From Lacrimispora algidixylanolytica (lineage in GTDB: Bacteria > Bacillota > Clostridia > Lachnospirales > Lachnospiraceae): a DNA stretch of 64,000 nt. The position numbers were made by a program, and so were the translations under genes. The notes under the pieces were generated by a model, which saw only the letters and a list, made by a program, of their open reading frames with translations, had not been told where the DNA came from and searched no databases. The DNA is taken from the NCBI RefSeq assembly GCF_003609635.1, contig NZ_MCIA01000023.1, positions 1-64,000 on the forward strand, in the 5' to 3' direction. How positions within the stretch are numbered: the stretch's first letter is position 1; the number at the start of each line of letters is the position of its first letter. This document shows positions 31,058 through 39,582 of the stretch, piece by piece.

Positions 31058-31444
31058 TCACTCTTCCCTTTGGTCTGCTATAAATGACTGGAATATCTCA
31101 TCTACCAGCTGGTGCATTTCTTCACTCGTTACATTTTTACAGACACCTCTAGCTAATACAACGCTTAAATCTCTGCGCATCTCGTCAAGAACCTGTATTT
31201 TATCCACATCCAGAGATACAACGGCACCTTTGCGACGGTCAAGCTTTACAAAGCCTTCCTGTTTTAGAACAGTGTACGCCTTATTCACCGTATGCATATT
31301 AATTCCTATGTTGTCGGCCATCTGGCGTACGGAAGGCAAGGGATCCCCTTCTCGAATACTTTCTGTGGCGATTCCTATGATTATCTGGTTTCGAAGCTGA
31401 ATATAGATGGCTTCGTTACTGTTAAAATCAATTTGCAAAAACAT
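31058..31444 (-). CDS. GntR-family (YtrA-type) regulator at the head of the clpC operon
   Basis: The protein has 128 residues from the ATG at 31444. It has a GntR winged helix-turn-helix (YIQLRNQIIIGIATESIREG; LPSVRQMADNIGINMHTVNK) with only a short tail, as in YtrA-type regulators. An ATG at 31495 lies upstream of the predicted -10 and was rejected. In Bacillus the clpC operon starts with ctsR; here this GntR protein takes that place and probably regulates its own operon, which is inference. Confidence 0.85.
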   Translation of the reverse strand: MFLQIDFNSNEAIYIQLRNQIIIGIATESIREGDPLPSVRQMADNIGINMHTVNKAYTVLKQEGFVKLDRRKGAVVSLDVDKIQVLDEMRRDLSVVLARGVCKNVTSEEMHQLVDEIFQSFIADQREE

Positions 31445-31478
31445 ATTTTCACCATCTTTCGTTATATCTGTTATATGA

Positions 31479-31507
31479 ATATTAGCACACATCACTTATT
31501 TTTTCAA
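31479..31507 (-). promoter_or_regulatory. sigma-A promoter of the gntR-mcsA-mcsB-clpC operon
   Basis: On the minus strand TTGAAA (complement of 31502-31507) and TAATAT (complement of 31479-31484) are 17 bp apart. No clear CtsR or CIRCE operator was recognised around it. Confidence 0.7.
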
Positions 31508-31643
31508 TAGTCTCATCCTTTCCAGATTGCAACCTTTTCACCTTATTAATTTTATCCTTTTTTGTTTATTTCCATTTTATTCTGCAGGTCTTCCATATTT
31601 TCCTTTTGTATCTAAATACATTTTTTTATGTAGTTCAATTTTG

Positions 31644-31697
31644 AAAAAAAGCTGCTGCATGTCCGGGTAATCCAGCCATCATGCAGCAACTTTTTTA
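31644..31697. terminator. bidirectional rho-independent terminator after the cohesin gene
   Basis: GCTGCTGCATG pairs with CATGCAGCAAC, with A/T tracts of seven and six on the two sides. It ends the leftward cohesin-protein gene. Confidence 0.85.
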
Positions 31698-31723
31698 ATT
31701 ATATTATGAAATAATCTTAATTT

Positions 31724-33550
31724 TTAATCATCAAGATCCATAAATTCAAAATCATCTTCATCCGGATCAGACTCTTTGACAGGTTTGGAAATTGATTCTT
31801 TCTCTGGAATCTTTGGTTCTACTGGCCTTTTACGCATCTGGTCCTGAGCTACATGAGTGGCTAAGTCCCTCTCAACATCTTCAAGGCTTGATTCTACAAT
31901 AAAATCATCCTCATCCAGTTTTTCCCGGTTGTTGGTAGATGGCTTGTCCGGATTTCTTTCCGGTCTTTTCGTCTCTGGAATGGTTTCTAATGCTTCCCGG
32001 TCAAATTCATCCCGGCTGTAGCGTTTGATCCTGCTTCCTGGGGCATCAGCTTCTGGCTCTTTATAAAAACGAGAATCCTCAGATCCAGATTTTTTCTTTC
32101 TGCTGTTATCAAGGTCATCTCTTACCAAGCGGTCCTTTCCAGAACCATTGTTTCCTTTTTTCAATAAAAGAATTACGACAACAAGGAGCACTAATGCTAT
32201 CACGCTTACAGCTATCATAATATAAAACTGTATGCCATAATCTTTTCTAAGAGCTTCATATGTCTTTACAAGCTTCACATGCTCGTCGTAAGACACTTCT
32301 GATGCAAAATATCGCTGAACTGTCTTTTCTTTCAGATCGTAACGGTAGAATGCTTTTTCTCCATTCCAGTTCATGGCATAGAATACACAGTATTCTGGTT
32401 CTGCCTCAGAATTTACTACCCAACCAGTCACTCGAATACCATCAATATCCACGCTACGCTCTACAAAACCTTCCGGCACCTTTGTATCGGTATCAAGAGG
32501 AACGACTACAATCGCCTTTGAACTAGTTTCAACTTGTACAAATTGAGACCAGGTATCGGATTTTTCATTGTAAACAAAGAAACCACCGTTACCTCCTGCG
32601 TCTTTTAAATAAAGGAGAAGAAGGTCTTTTTCCAGTCCTTTTCCAGACATCACTTCTGTTCCCTTATAAGAATAGCTTGCTGATTCAAACCCTTCGGGAA
32701 GCGTAGATTCATCAAAGGAGGTTGCAATGCTGTATTCCGTTCCGTTAACAGTTACCTTTGCATCTGCAAACTCTGCTTCCTTTGTCTCGCCATTTTCGTT
32801 TGTAGCAGGTACCGTTTCTCCGCCTTCTGGCTTTTTCACGGTTATGGTATAGTTTTTAACGGTCTGCCCATCTTCGGCAGTGACCTTAATTACAACCGCA
32901 TTGTCACCGGCTTTTAATCCTTTTTCCCCTTGAAGCGTTACGTTCGCTCCTGCATTGGCTGCCACCGCATTGACCACTAAGTCAGCCGTATTGGCATCCA
33001 CCTCTGCTGTGTACTGGTCCACAGAGGCTGAAAATCCAGGGCTTAATGTTCCAGGAGAAATTTTTAAAGACTTTAATGTGGCATCCTTGGAAAACGTAGC
33101 TGGTGAGGTAACCTTAACCGTTGCACTCCCCTGCTTACTCAAAGTAATGGCTTGGGAGTTCACATCGTAAATTTCCTGGGAAGTAACCTTAATTGGTGCG
33201 TTTCCAGCCTGTAATGTCTTAAATTTCAAAGAGAAGTTAAACGATTTCTGGTCTGCGGAATCCATGGTTCCCAGAATCTTAATGGCTCCTGCACCACCGT
33301 TGGCACTGGTGCCGCTTACAAATTGTAAAATCCCTGGATCATATGACAGCATAATTTCTGCTGTTCCCAGTGCAGTGTCACTGGTGACCTTCATATTAAC
33401 CGTCACTTCATTCCCCACCATAACGGAAGGGTCTGAAAATGATATCTTTGCGTTGGAAGCCCAGGATATCATCTGACCAAAAGGTCCGATTACTGCTATC
33501 ATGAAGGCGGTCATTACACTGATTATGAGTTTTTTCAGTTTCCTATTCAT
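31724..33550 (-). CDS. membrane-anchored cohesin-domain protein
   Basis: The protein has 608 residues. A signal peptide (residues about 1-32) is followed by a cohesin domain at about 33-150 (AKISFSDPSVMVGNEVTVNM; AEIMLSYDPGILQFVSG). A cadherin-like beta-sandwich comes next at about 155-240 (DATLKSLKISPGTLSPGFSA; YTITVKKPEGG), then a beta-rich domain. A single membrane helix (YIMIAVSVIALVLLVVVILL) lies near residue 455, and the cytoplasmic tail is charged. Cohesins bind dockerins, and the next gene encodes a dockerin protein, so the two probably form a surface complex. The gene lies 24 bp downstream of its partner on the same strand. Confidence 0.88.
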   Translation of the reverse strand: MNRKLKKLIISVMTAFMIAVIGPFGQMISWASNAKISFSDPSVMVGNEVTVNMKVTSDTALGTAEIMLSYDPGILQFVSGTSANGGAGAIKILGTMDSADQKSFNFSLKFKTLQAGNAPIKVTSQEIYDVNSQAITLSKQGSATVKVTSPATFSKDATLKSLKISPGTLSPGFSASVDQYTAEVDANTADLVVNAVAANAGANVTLQGEKGLKAGDNAVVIKVTAEDGQTVKNYTITVKKPEGGETVPATNENGETKEAEFADAKVTVNGTEYSIATSFDESTLPEGFESASYSYKGTEVMSGKGLEKDLLLLYLKDAGGNGGFFVYNEKSDTWSQFVQVETSSKAIVVVPLDTDTKVPEGFVERSVDIDGIRVTGWVVNSEAEPEYCVFYAMNWNGEKAFYRYDLKEKTVQRYFASEVSYDEHVKLVKTYEALRKDYGIQFYIMIAVSVIALVLLVVVILLLKKGNNGSGKDRLVRDDLDNSRKKKSGSEDSRFYKEPEADAPGSRIKRYSRDEFDREALETIPETKRPERNPDKPSTNNREKLDEDDFIVESSLEDVERDLATHVAQDQMRKRPVEPKIPEKESISKPVKESDPDEDDFEFMDLDD

Positions 33551-33574
33551 ATTGTCTCCTATTTCTGCCGAGCA

Positions 33575-35950
33575 TTAAAGTCCCAGAACCTTCTTTTTCA
33601 TAAGAAGAAGATCCTTTGAATCAACCTTGCCGTCTCCATTTAAGTCAGCGGCCTTTTTTTCTTTTTCAGACAACTTTTCCAGTCCAAGGATATAACGCTG
33701 AACCTTTAAGACATCCTTACTGCTGATCTTTCCATCTCCATCAATATCTCCAGAGGTGACAGAAGCTATCTGCGCGGCAGTCGTCTCCTGAGCCTGTGTC
33801 TGCTTTACTGTCTCTGTTACTTGTTCCGTCACCGGTTTGCTTCCTCCCGGTCCCTGTGTTATAACTCCTGTTGATGTCTGTACGGAAATATTAGTGTTTC
33901 CTACCGGGGCAATGGTTACATTGCTTCCTCCCGGAGTTCCTTTGTTTGCTTCTTCATTCGTTTTTGTCTTGCCAGAACCGCTGCTTCCAGGACCGCTTTT
34001 TCCAGACCCACTGCTGCTTGATCCGCTGCTGTTTCCAGATCCACTGCTTCCTGATGTGCTGCCTGGATTGTTTGGCATACTACCAGAATTATTGTTCCCT
34101 GTTCCAGAAGAATAAGTTGGGCCATTATTCTGACGTACTACATGAAGGATATACTCTCTGACGGTACCATTTTGTGCTGTAACTGATATCTTAATATCGT
34201 TATTGCCGTTTTGTAGTGCTATGGTTCCAGTTCCACTCACTGAGGATGCCGATGTTAAGGCAGAAGCGGAGACTTTAATGTTTGTAACGGTTGGGTCAAC
34301 AATCAGATTGTATTCCAGGGTATCTCTGTTAAACGTTGGTGTCATAACAAAACCTTCCACGTTTAAGCCTGCTAACATATTATTGGTATTGCCATCACCT
34401 GTAGGCTGACTACATGGAGTTTCCGGCATATTGTTATAAATCGGTATCTTAAACTCAAGAGATGTTTTTTTCATATCGCTGTTATAGGCCTTTGAAAAAA
34501 CTGCTCCCTCTGATGCTGCACCCTGTACATTGGTCATATACTGGTGTTTATATATGTTTGCACCTTGTACATTAAATTTCTTCAGATAAAATGTATCCTG
34601 CCCAACTTTCACATAGTTATTACCATAATATAGAGCTCCCCCTAAAATTGATTTATCGGAAGAGTTCCATGGTCTACCATAATTACCAGTTTGAGACGCC
34701 CACCATAAGCCTCTTTGTACCGCTGACATATTGCCAGACTGATAGGCTTCAATATTAAAGAAATTATAAAATCCTTCATAACCAGATTCAGTTCCTGAAA
34801 CACTCTTTCCATTACCTGCTGATCCCTGCTCCTGAATAATCATTGCAGCAAGTACATAGGGATTGACTCCTGATTGGGTAGCCGCATTCATAATCATATT
34901 CGCATAGGATGAGCTACCTGACACCGTACCGGTGGTATCATTGGAAGAAGGAGCCGAGGTCGAAGGTCCCGTAAGACTAGCCCCTGGACCGTATTCCATA
35001 AGCACACGAGGATTCTTAGGCGTAATGGAGGCATGAGGTGCCTCTAGGCTTACATTGCCAGATCCAGAGCTTTCTGGACTTCCTCCTGTGGTTGGGCTTA
35101 CTGTTCCGCCTGGACCATTGTTTTGTGTGTTTCCGGTTGGATTAGATGTATTTGACGAATTTGTAGAATTCCCGCCACTGGAAGAACCGCCGGATAAAAA
35201 GGTTCCTTTTGTCATTGTTTGAAGTCCATCCATAGTCTGTTTATTGCTGTCATAGGAATGGCTTAAAAACTGAAAAACGTTTGTCTCATCAATAAAGTTC
35301 CTAGGATCCATATAATACTTTACAATATCTTCAGAGGCAGTTACCCAACTGCTTCCGTCAAAACCTACCCAAGTACTAGTGTCCCAATTATAAGCTCCAT
35401 TAAGCATGGACTTCCAGGATGACATACTGCCTGTATGTACTAGAGTCTTACCTACCTGACTCTCTTCCTTAACCGCTGTATTCCAGTCAAGGTTGGTCTT
35501 TTGAGCACGAAATACCCACTGAGGGTGCTGTGCGTGAAGTGCACGAAGACGTATCTTGTAACTCTCCGGAAATCCTTCCGCAGCTAACTGGGACTCAAAA
35601 TTCCCATCCTGAGTATAGGTAGCAGGAAACTTAAGGTAGCTTTTGGTTACATAGCCAGTAACCTTTTGGCCTCCTGAATTGGATACGCGAATTTGATACC
35701 ACAACGCTCCGTCAGATCCATTCTTCTCATCGATAACGCTTACAGAAGCTCCGTTGGTCAGTTTTGTTACGATAGAATAGGTCGTACCTGGCCCGCTCCT
35801 CACATTTAGTGAAGTAGCATTCACCGTGGCCGACCTCTCTGTGTAAGCATACGCATTTATGTAAGGCGTGACAACTCCAAAACTGGAATCCAGCACCAAA
35901 ACACTGGCTAAAATTGCGGCCATCCTACGAGCCTTTTTATACTTTTTCAT
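33575..35950 (-). CDS. secreted SH3b/glucosaminidase-like protein with C-terminal dockerin
   Basis: The protein has 791 residues from the ATG at 35950, 7 nt after GGGAG. A signal peptide is followed by a bacterial SH3 domain (VNATSLNVRSGPGTTYSIVT), a glucosaminidase-like region (MIIQEQGSAGNGKS; GFYNFFNIEAYQSG), a cadherin-like sandwich, and a long Gly/Ser-rich linker. A type I dockerin with two calcium-binding repeats closes it (GDIDGDGKISSKDVLKVQRY; ADLNGDGKVDSKDLLLMKKK). It is probably a peptidoglycan-acting enzyme held at the surface by the neighbouring cohesin protein. The exact hydrolase specificity is not proven by the sequence. Confidence 0.87.
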   Translation of the reverse strand: MKKYKKARRMAAILASVLVLDSSFGVVTPYINAYAYTERSATVNATSLNVRSGPGTTYSIVTKLTNGASVSVIDEKNGSDGALWYQIRVSNSGGQKVTGYVTKSYLKFPATYTQDGNFESQLAAEGFPESYKIRLRALHAQHPQWVFRAQKTNLDWNTAVKEESQVGKTLVHTGSMSSWKSMLNGAYNWDTSTWVGFDGSSWVTASEDIVKYYMDPRNFIDETNVFQFLSHSYDSNKQTMDGLQTMTKGTFLSGGSSSGGNSTNSSNTSNPTGNTQNNGPGGTVSPTTGGSPESSGSGNVSLEAPHASITPKNPRVLMEYGPGASLTGPSTSAPSSNDTTGTVSGSSSYANMIMNAATQSGVNPYVLAAMIIQEQGSAGNGKSVSGTESGYEGFYNFFNIEAYQSGNMSAVQRGLWWASQTGNYGRPWNSSDKSILGGALYYGNNYVKVGQDTFYLKKFNVQGANIYKHQYMTNVQGAASEGAVFSKAYNSDMKKTSLEFKIPIYNNMPETPCSQPTGDGNTNNMLAGLNVEGFVMTPTFNRDTLEYNLIVDPTVTNIKVSASALTSASSVSGTGTIALQNGNNDIKISVTAQNGTVREYILHVVRQNNGPTYSSGTGNNNSGSMPNNPGSTSGSSGSGNSSGSSSSGSGKSGPGSSGSGKTKTNEEANKGTPGGSNVTIAPVGNTNISVQTSTGVITQGPGGSKPVTEQVTETVKQTQAQETTAAQIASVTSGDIDGDGKISSKDVLKVQRYILGLEKLSEKEKKAADLNGDGKVDSKDLLLMKKKVLGL

Positions 35951-36017
35951 CTGTTTCTCCCAATATGCCCTAATGTATTTTAAAATTAACAATTATATGT
36001 AAATTATCCATTTATTT

Positions 36018-36047
36018 ATTATAAAGACAAATCATACCATGTGTCAA
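36018..36047 (-). promoter_or_regulatory. consensus promoter of the dockerin-cohesin pair
   Basis: On the minus strand TTGACA (complement of 36042-36047) and TATAAT (complement of 36018-36023) are 18 bp apart. Both hexamers are perfect. Confidence 0.8.
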
Positions 36048-36134
36048 CTGAATCATCTAAAGTTCAGACAATTGGAATTATTTGTAAGAAAATCTTTATA
36101 GTTTTAAAGATCATTTCAACAAAATAATAGGTCC

Positions 36135-36163
36135 TTGCTAACAAATATTGCTTATGATAGACT
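36135..36163 (+). promoter_or_regulatory. possible promoter of the cupin gene
   Basis: TTGCTA at 36135-36140 and TAGACT at 36158-36163 are 17 bp apart, leaving a leader of about 190 nt before the cupin start. Confidence 0.5.
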
Positions 36164-36359
36164 AAAGTTCACAAGAAAATCCTATCTATAAGAGCAAAAA
36201 TTCATATGATAGAATCTTCACGCGATCAACCGCAGTTTTACAAAGGTGGGTTTTCTCTTCCATCAATGAGCAATTGATCCATATAAGATAGCTCCATTTT
36301 TATTAAGATACTTATTACGGAAAGGAGTATATGATGATTCAATCATCATATAACACAAA
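36164..36359 (+). other. leader region with hairpin and overlapping mini-ORF before the cupin gene
   Basis: AAAGGAG at 36321-36327 is followed by a perfect inverted repeat, ATGATGATT-C-AATCATCAT (36331-36349). The repeat lies between this site and the cupin ATG at 36360. An ATG at 36331 opens a 20-codon frame that ends at 36393 inside the cupin gene. No known riboswitch is recognised in the rest of the leader. Confidence 0.5.
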
Positions 36360-36866
36360 ATGCATACAGCAGATTATTTTATACAGAAGTTAGAAATGAC
36401 ACCTCATCCAGAAGGTGGCTTCTTTAAAGAAAACGAAACCTCCAGCGATCATACTCTGGTGACCAATGACGAAACCGGAACATCAAAATCACGAAAATTA
36501 TGGACAAGCATATACTTTCTCCTAAGAGACGGTGAAGTATCAAACTTCCACCGCTTAGAGTCAGATGAAATGTGGTATTATCATGCCGGATCTTCCTTGA
36601 CCATATATGTAATAACGCCAGAGGGAGAATTGTTAACAAAAGAACTTGGACTGGACATGGAAAAAGGGGAACAACCACAGGTTTTGGTTCCTAAGGGGAC
36701 TATCTTTGGTTCTGCTATGAACAAAGAAGGATTCGCCTTAGTTGGCTGTATGGTTTCCCCCGGATTTGTATTTGAAGACTTTGAGTTAATTGACCGTGCT
36801 GATTTATTAGAGAATTATCCTCAGCATAAAGAGACGATTAAAAAGCTTTCCATGGAAACCACTTAA
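36360..36866 (+). CDS. cupin-fold protein (DUF985 family)
   Basis: The protein has 168 residues. The cupin pattern is visible in HPEGGFFKENE, IYFLLRDGEVSNFHRLESDEMWYYHAG and GCMVSPGFVFEDFEL. DUF985 proteins are beta-barrels of unproven function, sometimes suggested to be sugar-binding or epimerase-like. The start codon is separated from the only good ribosome binding site by a small hairpin. The gene stands alone between its own promoter and a shared terminator. Confidence 0.9.
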   Translation: MHTADYFIQKLEMTPHPEGGFFKENETSSDHTLVTNDETGTSKSRKLWTSIYFLLRDGEVSNFHRLESDEMWYYHAGSSLTIYVITPEGELLTKELGLDMEKGEQPQVLVPKGTIFGSAMNKEGFALVGCMVSPGFVFEDFELIDRADLLENYPQHKETIKKLSMETT

Positions 36867-36888
36867 GTATTTATCATTTAAAAAATAT

Positions 36889-36922
36889 AAGGCTCCCCTA
36901 ATCGGGGAGCCTTATGCTTTTT
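36889..36922. terminator. bidirectional rho-independent terminator
   Basis: AAGGCTCCCC and GGGGAGCCTT enclose a 5-nt loop, followed by ATGCTTTTT on the right and an A-rich tract on the left. It ends both the cupin gene and the leftward transcarboxylase operon. Confidence 0.85.
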
Positions 36923-38333
36923 AAACTGGATACGCTTTGCTATCCTTATCTGCTATCGTTACATCAACACCTGTCTGCTGAGCTGCACGATATTCAAAAA
37001 ATTCTTTTGCAACAGCTGGGAACAGTGCGTAGGATAATACATCCTCATCCTGCTGTTTCCACTGAGCGCATTCCTTTTCAAATCTAGGAAGCTGTGGTTC
37101 AATATTATCTGCCGGACGACAGGTAATAGGAGTTTCGTTTCCGATGACCTTTTTCTGGATTTCAGCATTAAACGGTTTTACCGTCTGGCCAAATTCTCCT
37201 AAGAACATCTTTCTTGTCTCTTTCGTAACCATCTTGTAACGCTCACCGCTGATTACATTTAAAACAGCCTGAGTACCAACAATCTGGGAAGATGGAGTTA
37301 CAAGTGGAGCTTCACCAAGATCCTGTCTTACTCTTGGAATTTCCTGAAGAACTTCCAAGTATTTGTCTTCCTGACCCGCTTCTTTTAACTGGCTAACCAG
37401 ATTAGAAAGCATACCGCCTGGTACCTGGTACTGTAATGTCTTAATATCAACACCGAGAACCTTAGGATTTAAAAGACCACTCTTTAATGCTTCTTCACGG
37501 ATTGGCTGAAAAAATCCACAGATTTCTGCCAGAAGATTCTGGTCAAAGCCTGTATCATATGGAGTGCCTCTAAATGTCTCTACCATAACCTCAGTCGCTG
37601 GCTGGCTAGTTCCAAGTGCAAGAGGTGAAATTGCAGTATCAATGATATCACATCCTGCTTCCACTGCCTTTAAGTAAGTCATAGAAGCAACACCAGAAGT
37701 GTAATGGGTGTGAACGTCGATAGGAAGCTTTGTAGAATCCTTTAACGCACCAATCAGCTCTTCTGCTTTGTAAGGAGTTAAAAGTCCTGCCATATCCTTT
37801 ACGCAGATAGAAGCTGCTCCCATATCTTCAATTCTTTTCGCAATATCTTTCCAGTATTCTAAAGTATAGGCATCACCCAGAGTATAGCTTAACGCTACCT
37901 GTGCATGACCATTTTCTTTATTACAAGCACTTACAGCAGTCTGTAAGTTACGGATATCGTTTAAGCAGTCAAAGATACGGATAATATCAATACCATTTGC
38001 CAGTGACTTCTGAACAAAGTATTCAACTACGTCATCAGCATAATGATTGTAACCTAAAATATTCTGTCCGCGGAAAAGCATCTGCAGCTTTGTGTTCTTA
38101 AAACCATCCTTTAACTTTCTAAGTCTAGTCCAAGGATCTTCTTTTAAGAAACGAAGGCACGCATCAAAAGTTGCGCCACCCCAGCACTCTACTGCATGAT
38201 ATCCAACCTGATCCATCTTCTCTACGATCGGAAGCATCTGATCGGTTGTCATTCTTGTAGCAATCAAAGACTGATGAGCATCACGAAGGGCTGTCTCTAC
38301 AATCTTGACTGGCTTTTTCTCTATATCTGCCAT
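36921..38333 (-). CDS. pyruvate/oxaloacetate carboxyltransferase subunit (OadA/5S-like)
   Basis: The 470-residue protein is a TIM-barrel carboxyltransferase of the pyruvate carboxylase/oxaloacetate decarboxylase family. Signatures include ETALRDAHQSLIATRM, the metal-site histidines in PIDVHTHYTSGVA, and the conserved lysine region ICVKDMAGLL. It lacks a fused biotin domain; the carrier is encoded separately just upstream. It is the last gene of the four-gene unit. With the acyl-CoA-type carboxyltransferase at 39583 it could form a methylmalonyl-CoA:pyruvate transcarboxylase, or it could work as a decarboxylase subunit. Confidence 0.9.
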   Translation of the reverse strand: MADIEKKPVKIVETALRDAHQSLIATRMTTDQMLPIVEKMDQVGYHAVECWGGATFDACLRFLKEDPWTRLRKLKDGFKNTKLQMLFRGQNILGYNHYADDVVEYFVQKSLANGIDIIRIFDCLNDIRNLQTAVSACNKENGHAQVALSYTLGDAYTLEYWKDIAKRIEDMGAASICVKDMAGLLTPYKAEELIGALKDSTKLPIDVHTHYTSGVASMTYLKAVEAGCDIIDTAISPLALGTSQPATEVMVETFRGTPYDTGFDQNLLAEICGFFQPIREEALKSGLLNPKVLGVDIKTLQYQVPGGMLSNLVSQLKEAGQEDKYLEVLQEIPRVRQDLGEAPLVTPSSQIVGTQAVLNVISGERYKMVTKETRKMFLGEFGQTVKPFNAEIQKKVIGNETPITCRPADNIEPQLPRFEKECAQWKQQDEDVLSYALFPAVAKEFFEYRAAQQTGVDVTIADKDSKAYPV

Positions 38334-38413
38334 TGTCTTACCTCCTGGTCATTGTTAATTCTGCTCTGATTCGAGCGTTACAGGTACCGGCAGTAACCAC
38401 CGGCATTATCATC

Positions 38414-38797
38414 TTAGTTCAGTGTTACTAATGTTGAGCCAGAATCTACGGTATCACCATTAGACACATTGATGCTAGCAACGGTTCCATCAGATGATGC
38501 TACGATTTCATTTTCCATCTTCATAGCTTCAAGAATAACTAAAACATCGCCTTTTTTTACTGCCTGTCCTACGCTTACCTTAACACCAAGGATTTTACCT
38601 GGCATTGGAGCTAGAACGGTAACAGAACCCTGAGAACCTGCTGGTGCTGGAGCCGCTACTGGTGCTGGAGCCGCTACTGGTGCTGGAGCTGCTACTGGGG
38701 CTGGAGCTGCTGCTCTTGGTGCTGCAACCTGTGTTGTACCTTCTTCTACGGATACGTTATAAACATTACCATTTACTGTGATTGTATAATTTTTCAT
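38414..38797 (-). CDS. biotin carboxyl carrier protein (1.3S/GcdC-like)
   Basis: The protein has 127 residues. An Ala/Pro-rich flexible linker of repeated APAPVA units is followed by a biotinyl domain with the canonical EAMKMENEI; the lysine in this motif carries biotin. It shuttles carboxyl groups between the two carboxyltransferases encoded on either side of it. No biotin carboxylase is encoded nearby, in line with a transcarboxylation or decarboxylation role rather than ATP-driven carboxylation. Confidence 0.94.
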   Translation of the reverse strand: MKNYTITVNGNVYNVSVEEGTTQVAAPRAAAPAPVAAPAPVAAPAPVAAPAPAGSQGSVTVLAPMPGKILGVKVSVGQAVKKGDVLVILEAMKMENEIVASSDGTVASINVSNGDTVDSGSTLVTLN

Positions 38798-38818
38798 GAT
38801 GAAGATCCTCCTGATTAT

Positions 38819-39565
38819 TTAAGCATTTTTCCATTTACTAGCTGGTGCACGTTTGATTGAACGGACAACCAGACCGCTTGGTGAACTTCCTGTACTTGCT
38901 GCAATTGCAGCAATAAGAACAATCACCAATTCCATATCATCCATAAGATTTACTTCTGCCTGACTTGCTGTCCCTTCCTGTGGTGCAGATGAAACAGCCG
39001 CTGGTGCATTAGTGCTCGATTCCTCGGAGGAACTATCTTTAGATCCACCGTTGAATTTGCGCACACCAATGATCGCCAGTACAAGTACGATAGCTCCAAC
39101 TGCCAGCCAGCCATATAAATCTTCCTGGCTGTTAGCACTCTTCTCTGGTGTGAAGTCTACTGACACTATCTTTGTTAAAGTAGAATCCATTGCGACTGTG
39201 AACGTTATGCTCTTCTTTTCAAAAACAGCATTCACGGTTGCACTGTATCCTTCTGGTGTAGTCGTTATCTTAACATCGTCTCCGATGGATACCAATTCTC
39301 CCAGTTCTGGCTTTAAGCTCTTCCAAGAATCTGCCGCCTTAGAAAAGATAGCCGCCTGTTCAGCCTGAGTCTTAAACTTTTCCACATCTTCGTCCTTTAA
39401 ATCTACAAACATCTGAAGAAATGGTTCTGCAATCTGCTCAAGCTGTGACTGTGCATTGGGATCTACCTGTTGTGGAGCGGTTTCAGCCTTACTGTTTATG
39501 GAGAATGAGAGGAGGCAGACAGCCATAGTAAGTCCCATTGCTATTCGTTTCAAATTCAGTTTCAT
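38819..39565 (-). CDS. OadG-like gamma subunit with N-terminal extracytoplasmic domain
   Basis: The protein has 248 residues. A signal-like segment is followed by an extracytoplasmic region (PFLQMFVDLKDEDVEKFKT) resembling small DUF3887-type domains. A membrane helix (YGWLAVGAIVLVLAIIGVRKF) follows, then a short tail related to the cytoplasmic end of OadG-type proteins (MDDMELVIVLIAAIAASTG). It is an anchoring or assembly subunit of the biotin complex. No beta subunit of the sodium pump is encoded in the cluster. Confidence 0.7.
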   Translation of the reverse strand: MKLNLKRIAMGLTMAVCLLSFSINSKAETAPQQVDPNAQSQLEQIAEPFLQMFVDLKDEDVEKFKTQAEQAAIFSKAADSWKSLKPELGELVSIGDDVKITTTPEGYSATVNAVFEKKSITFTVAMDSTLTKIVSVDFTPEKSANSQEDLYGWLAVGAIVLVLAIIGVRKFNGGSKDSSSEESSTNAPAAVSSAPQEGTASQAEVNLMDDMELVIVLIAAIAASTGSSPSGLVVRSIKRAPASKWKNA

Positions 39566-39582
39566 ATTCCTGTCACCTCATT

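Noticed and set aside
31520-31550. A GGTGAAAAGGTTGCAA-like stretch upstream of the gntR-mcsA-mcsB-clpC operon as a CtsR box
   Set aside because: The heptad spacing does not fit the GGTCAAA direct repeat, so it was not listed as an operator.
36164-36320. A riboswitch in the cupin leader
   Set aside because: The leader is long enough, but no known aptamer signature could be recognised by eye.
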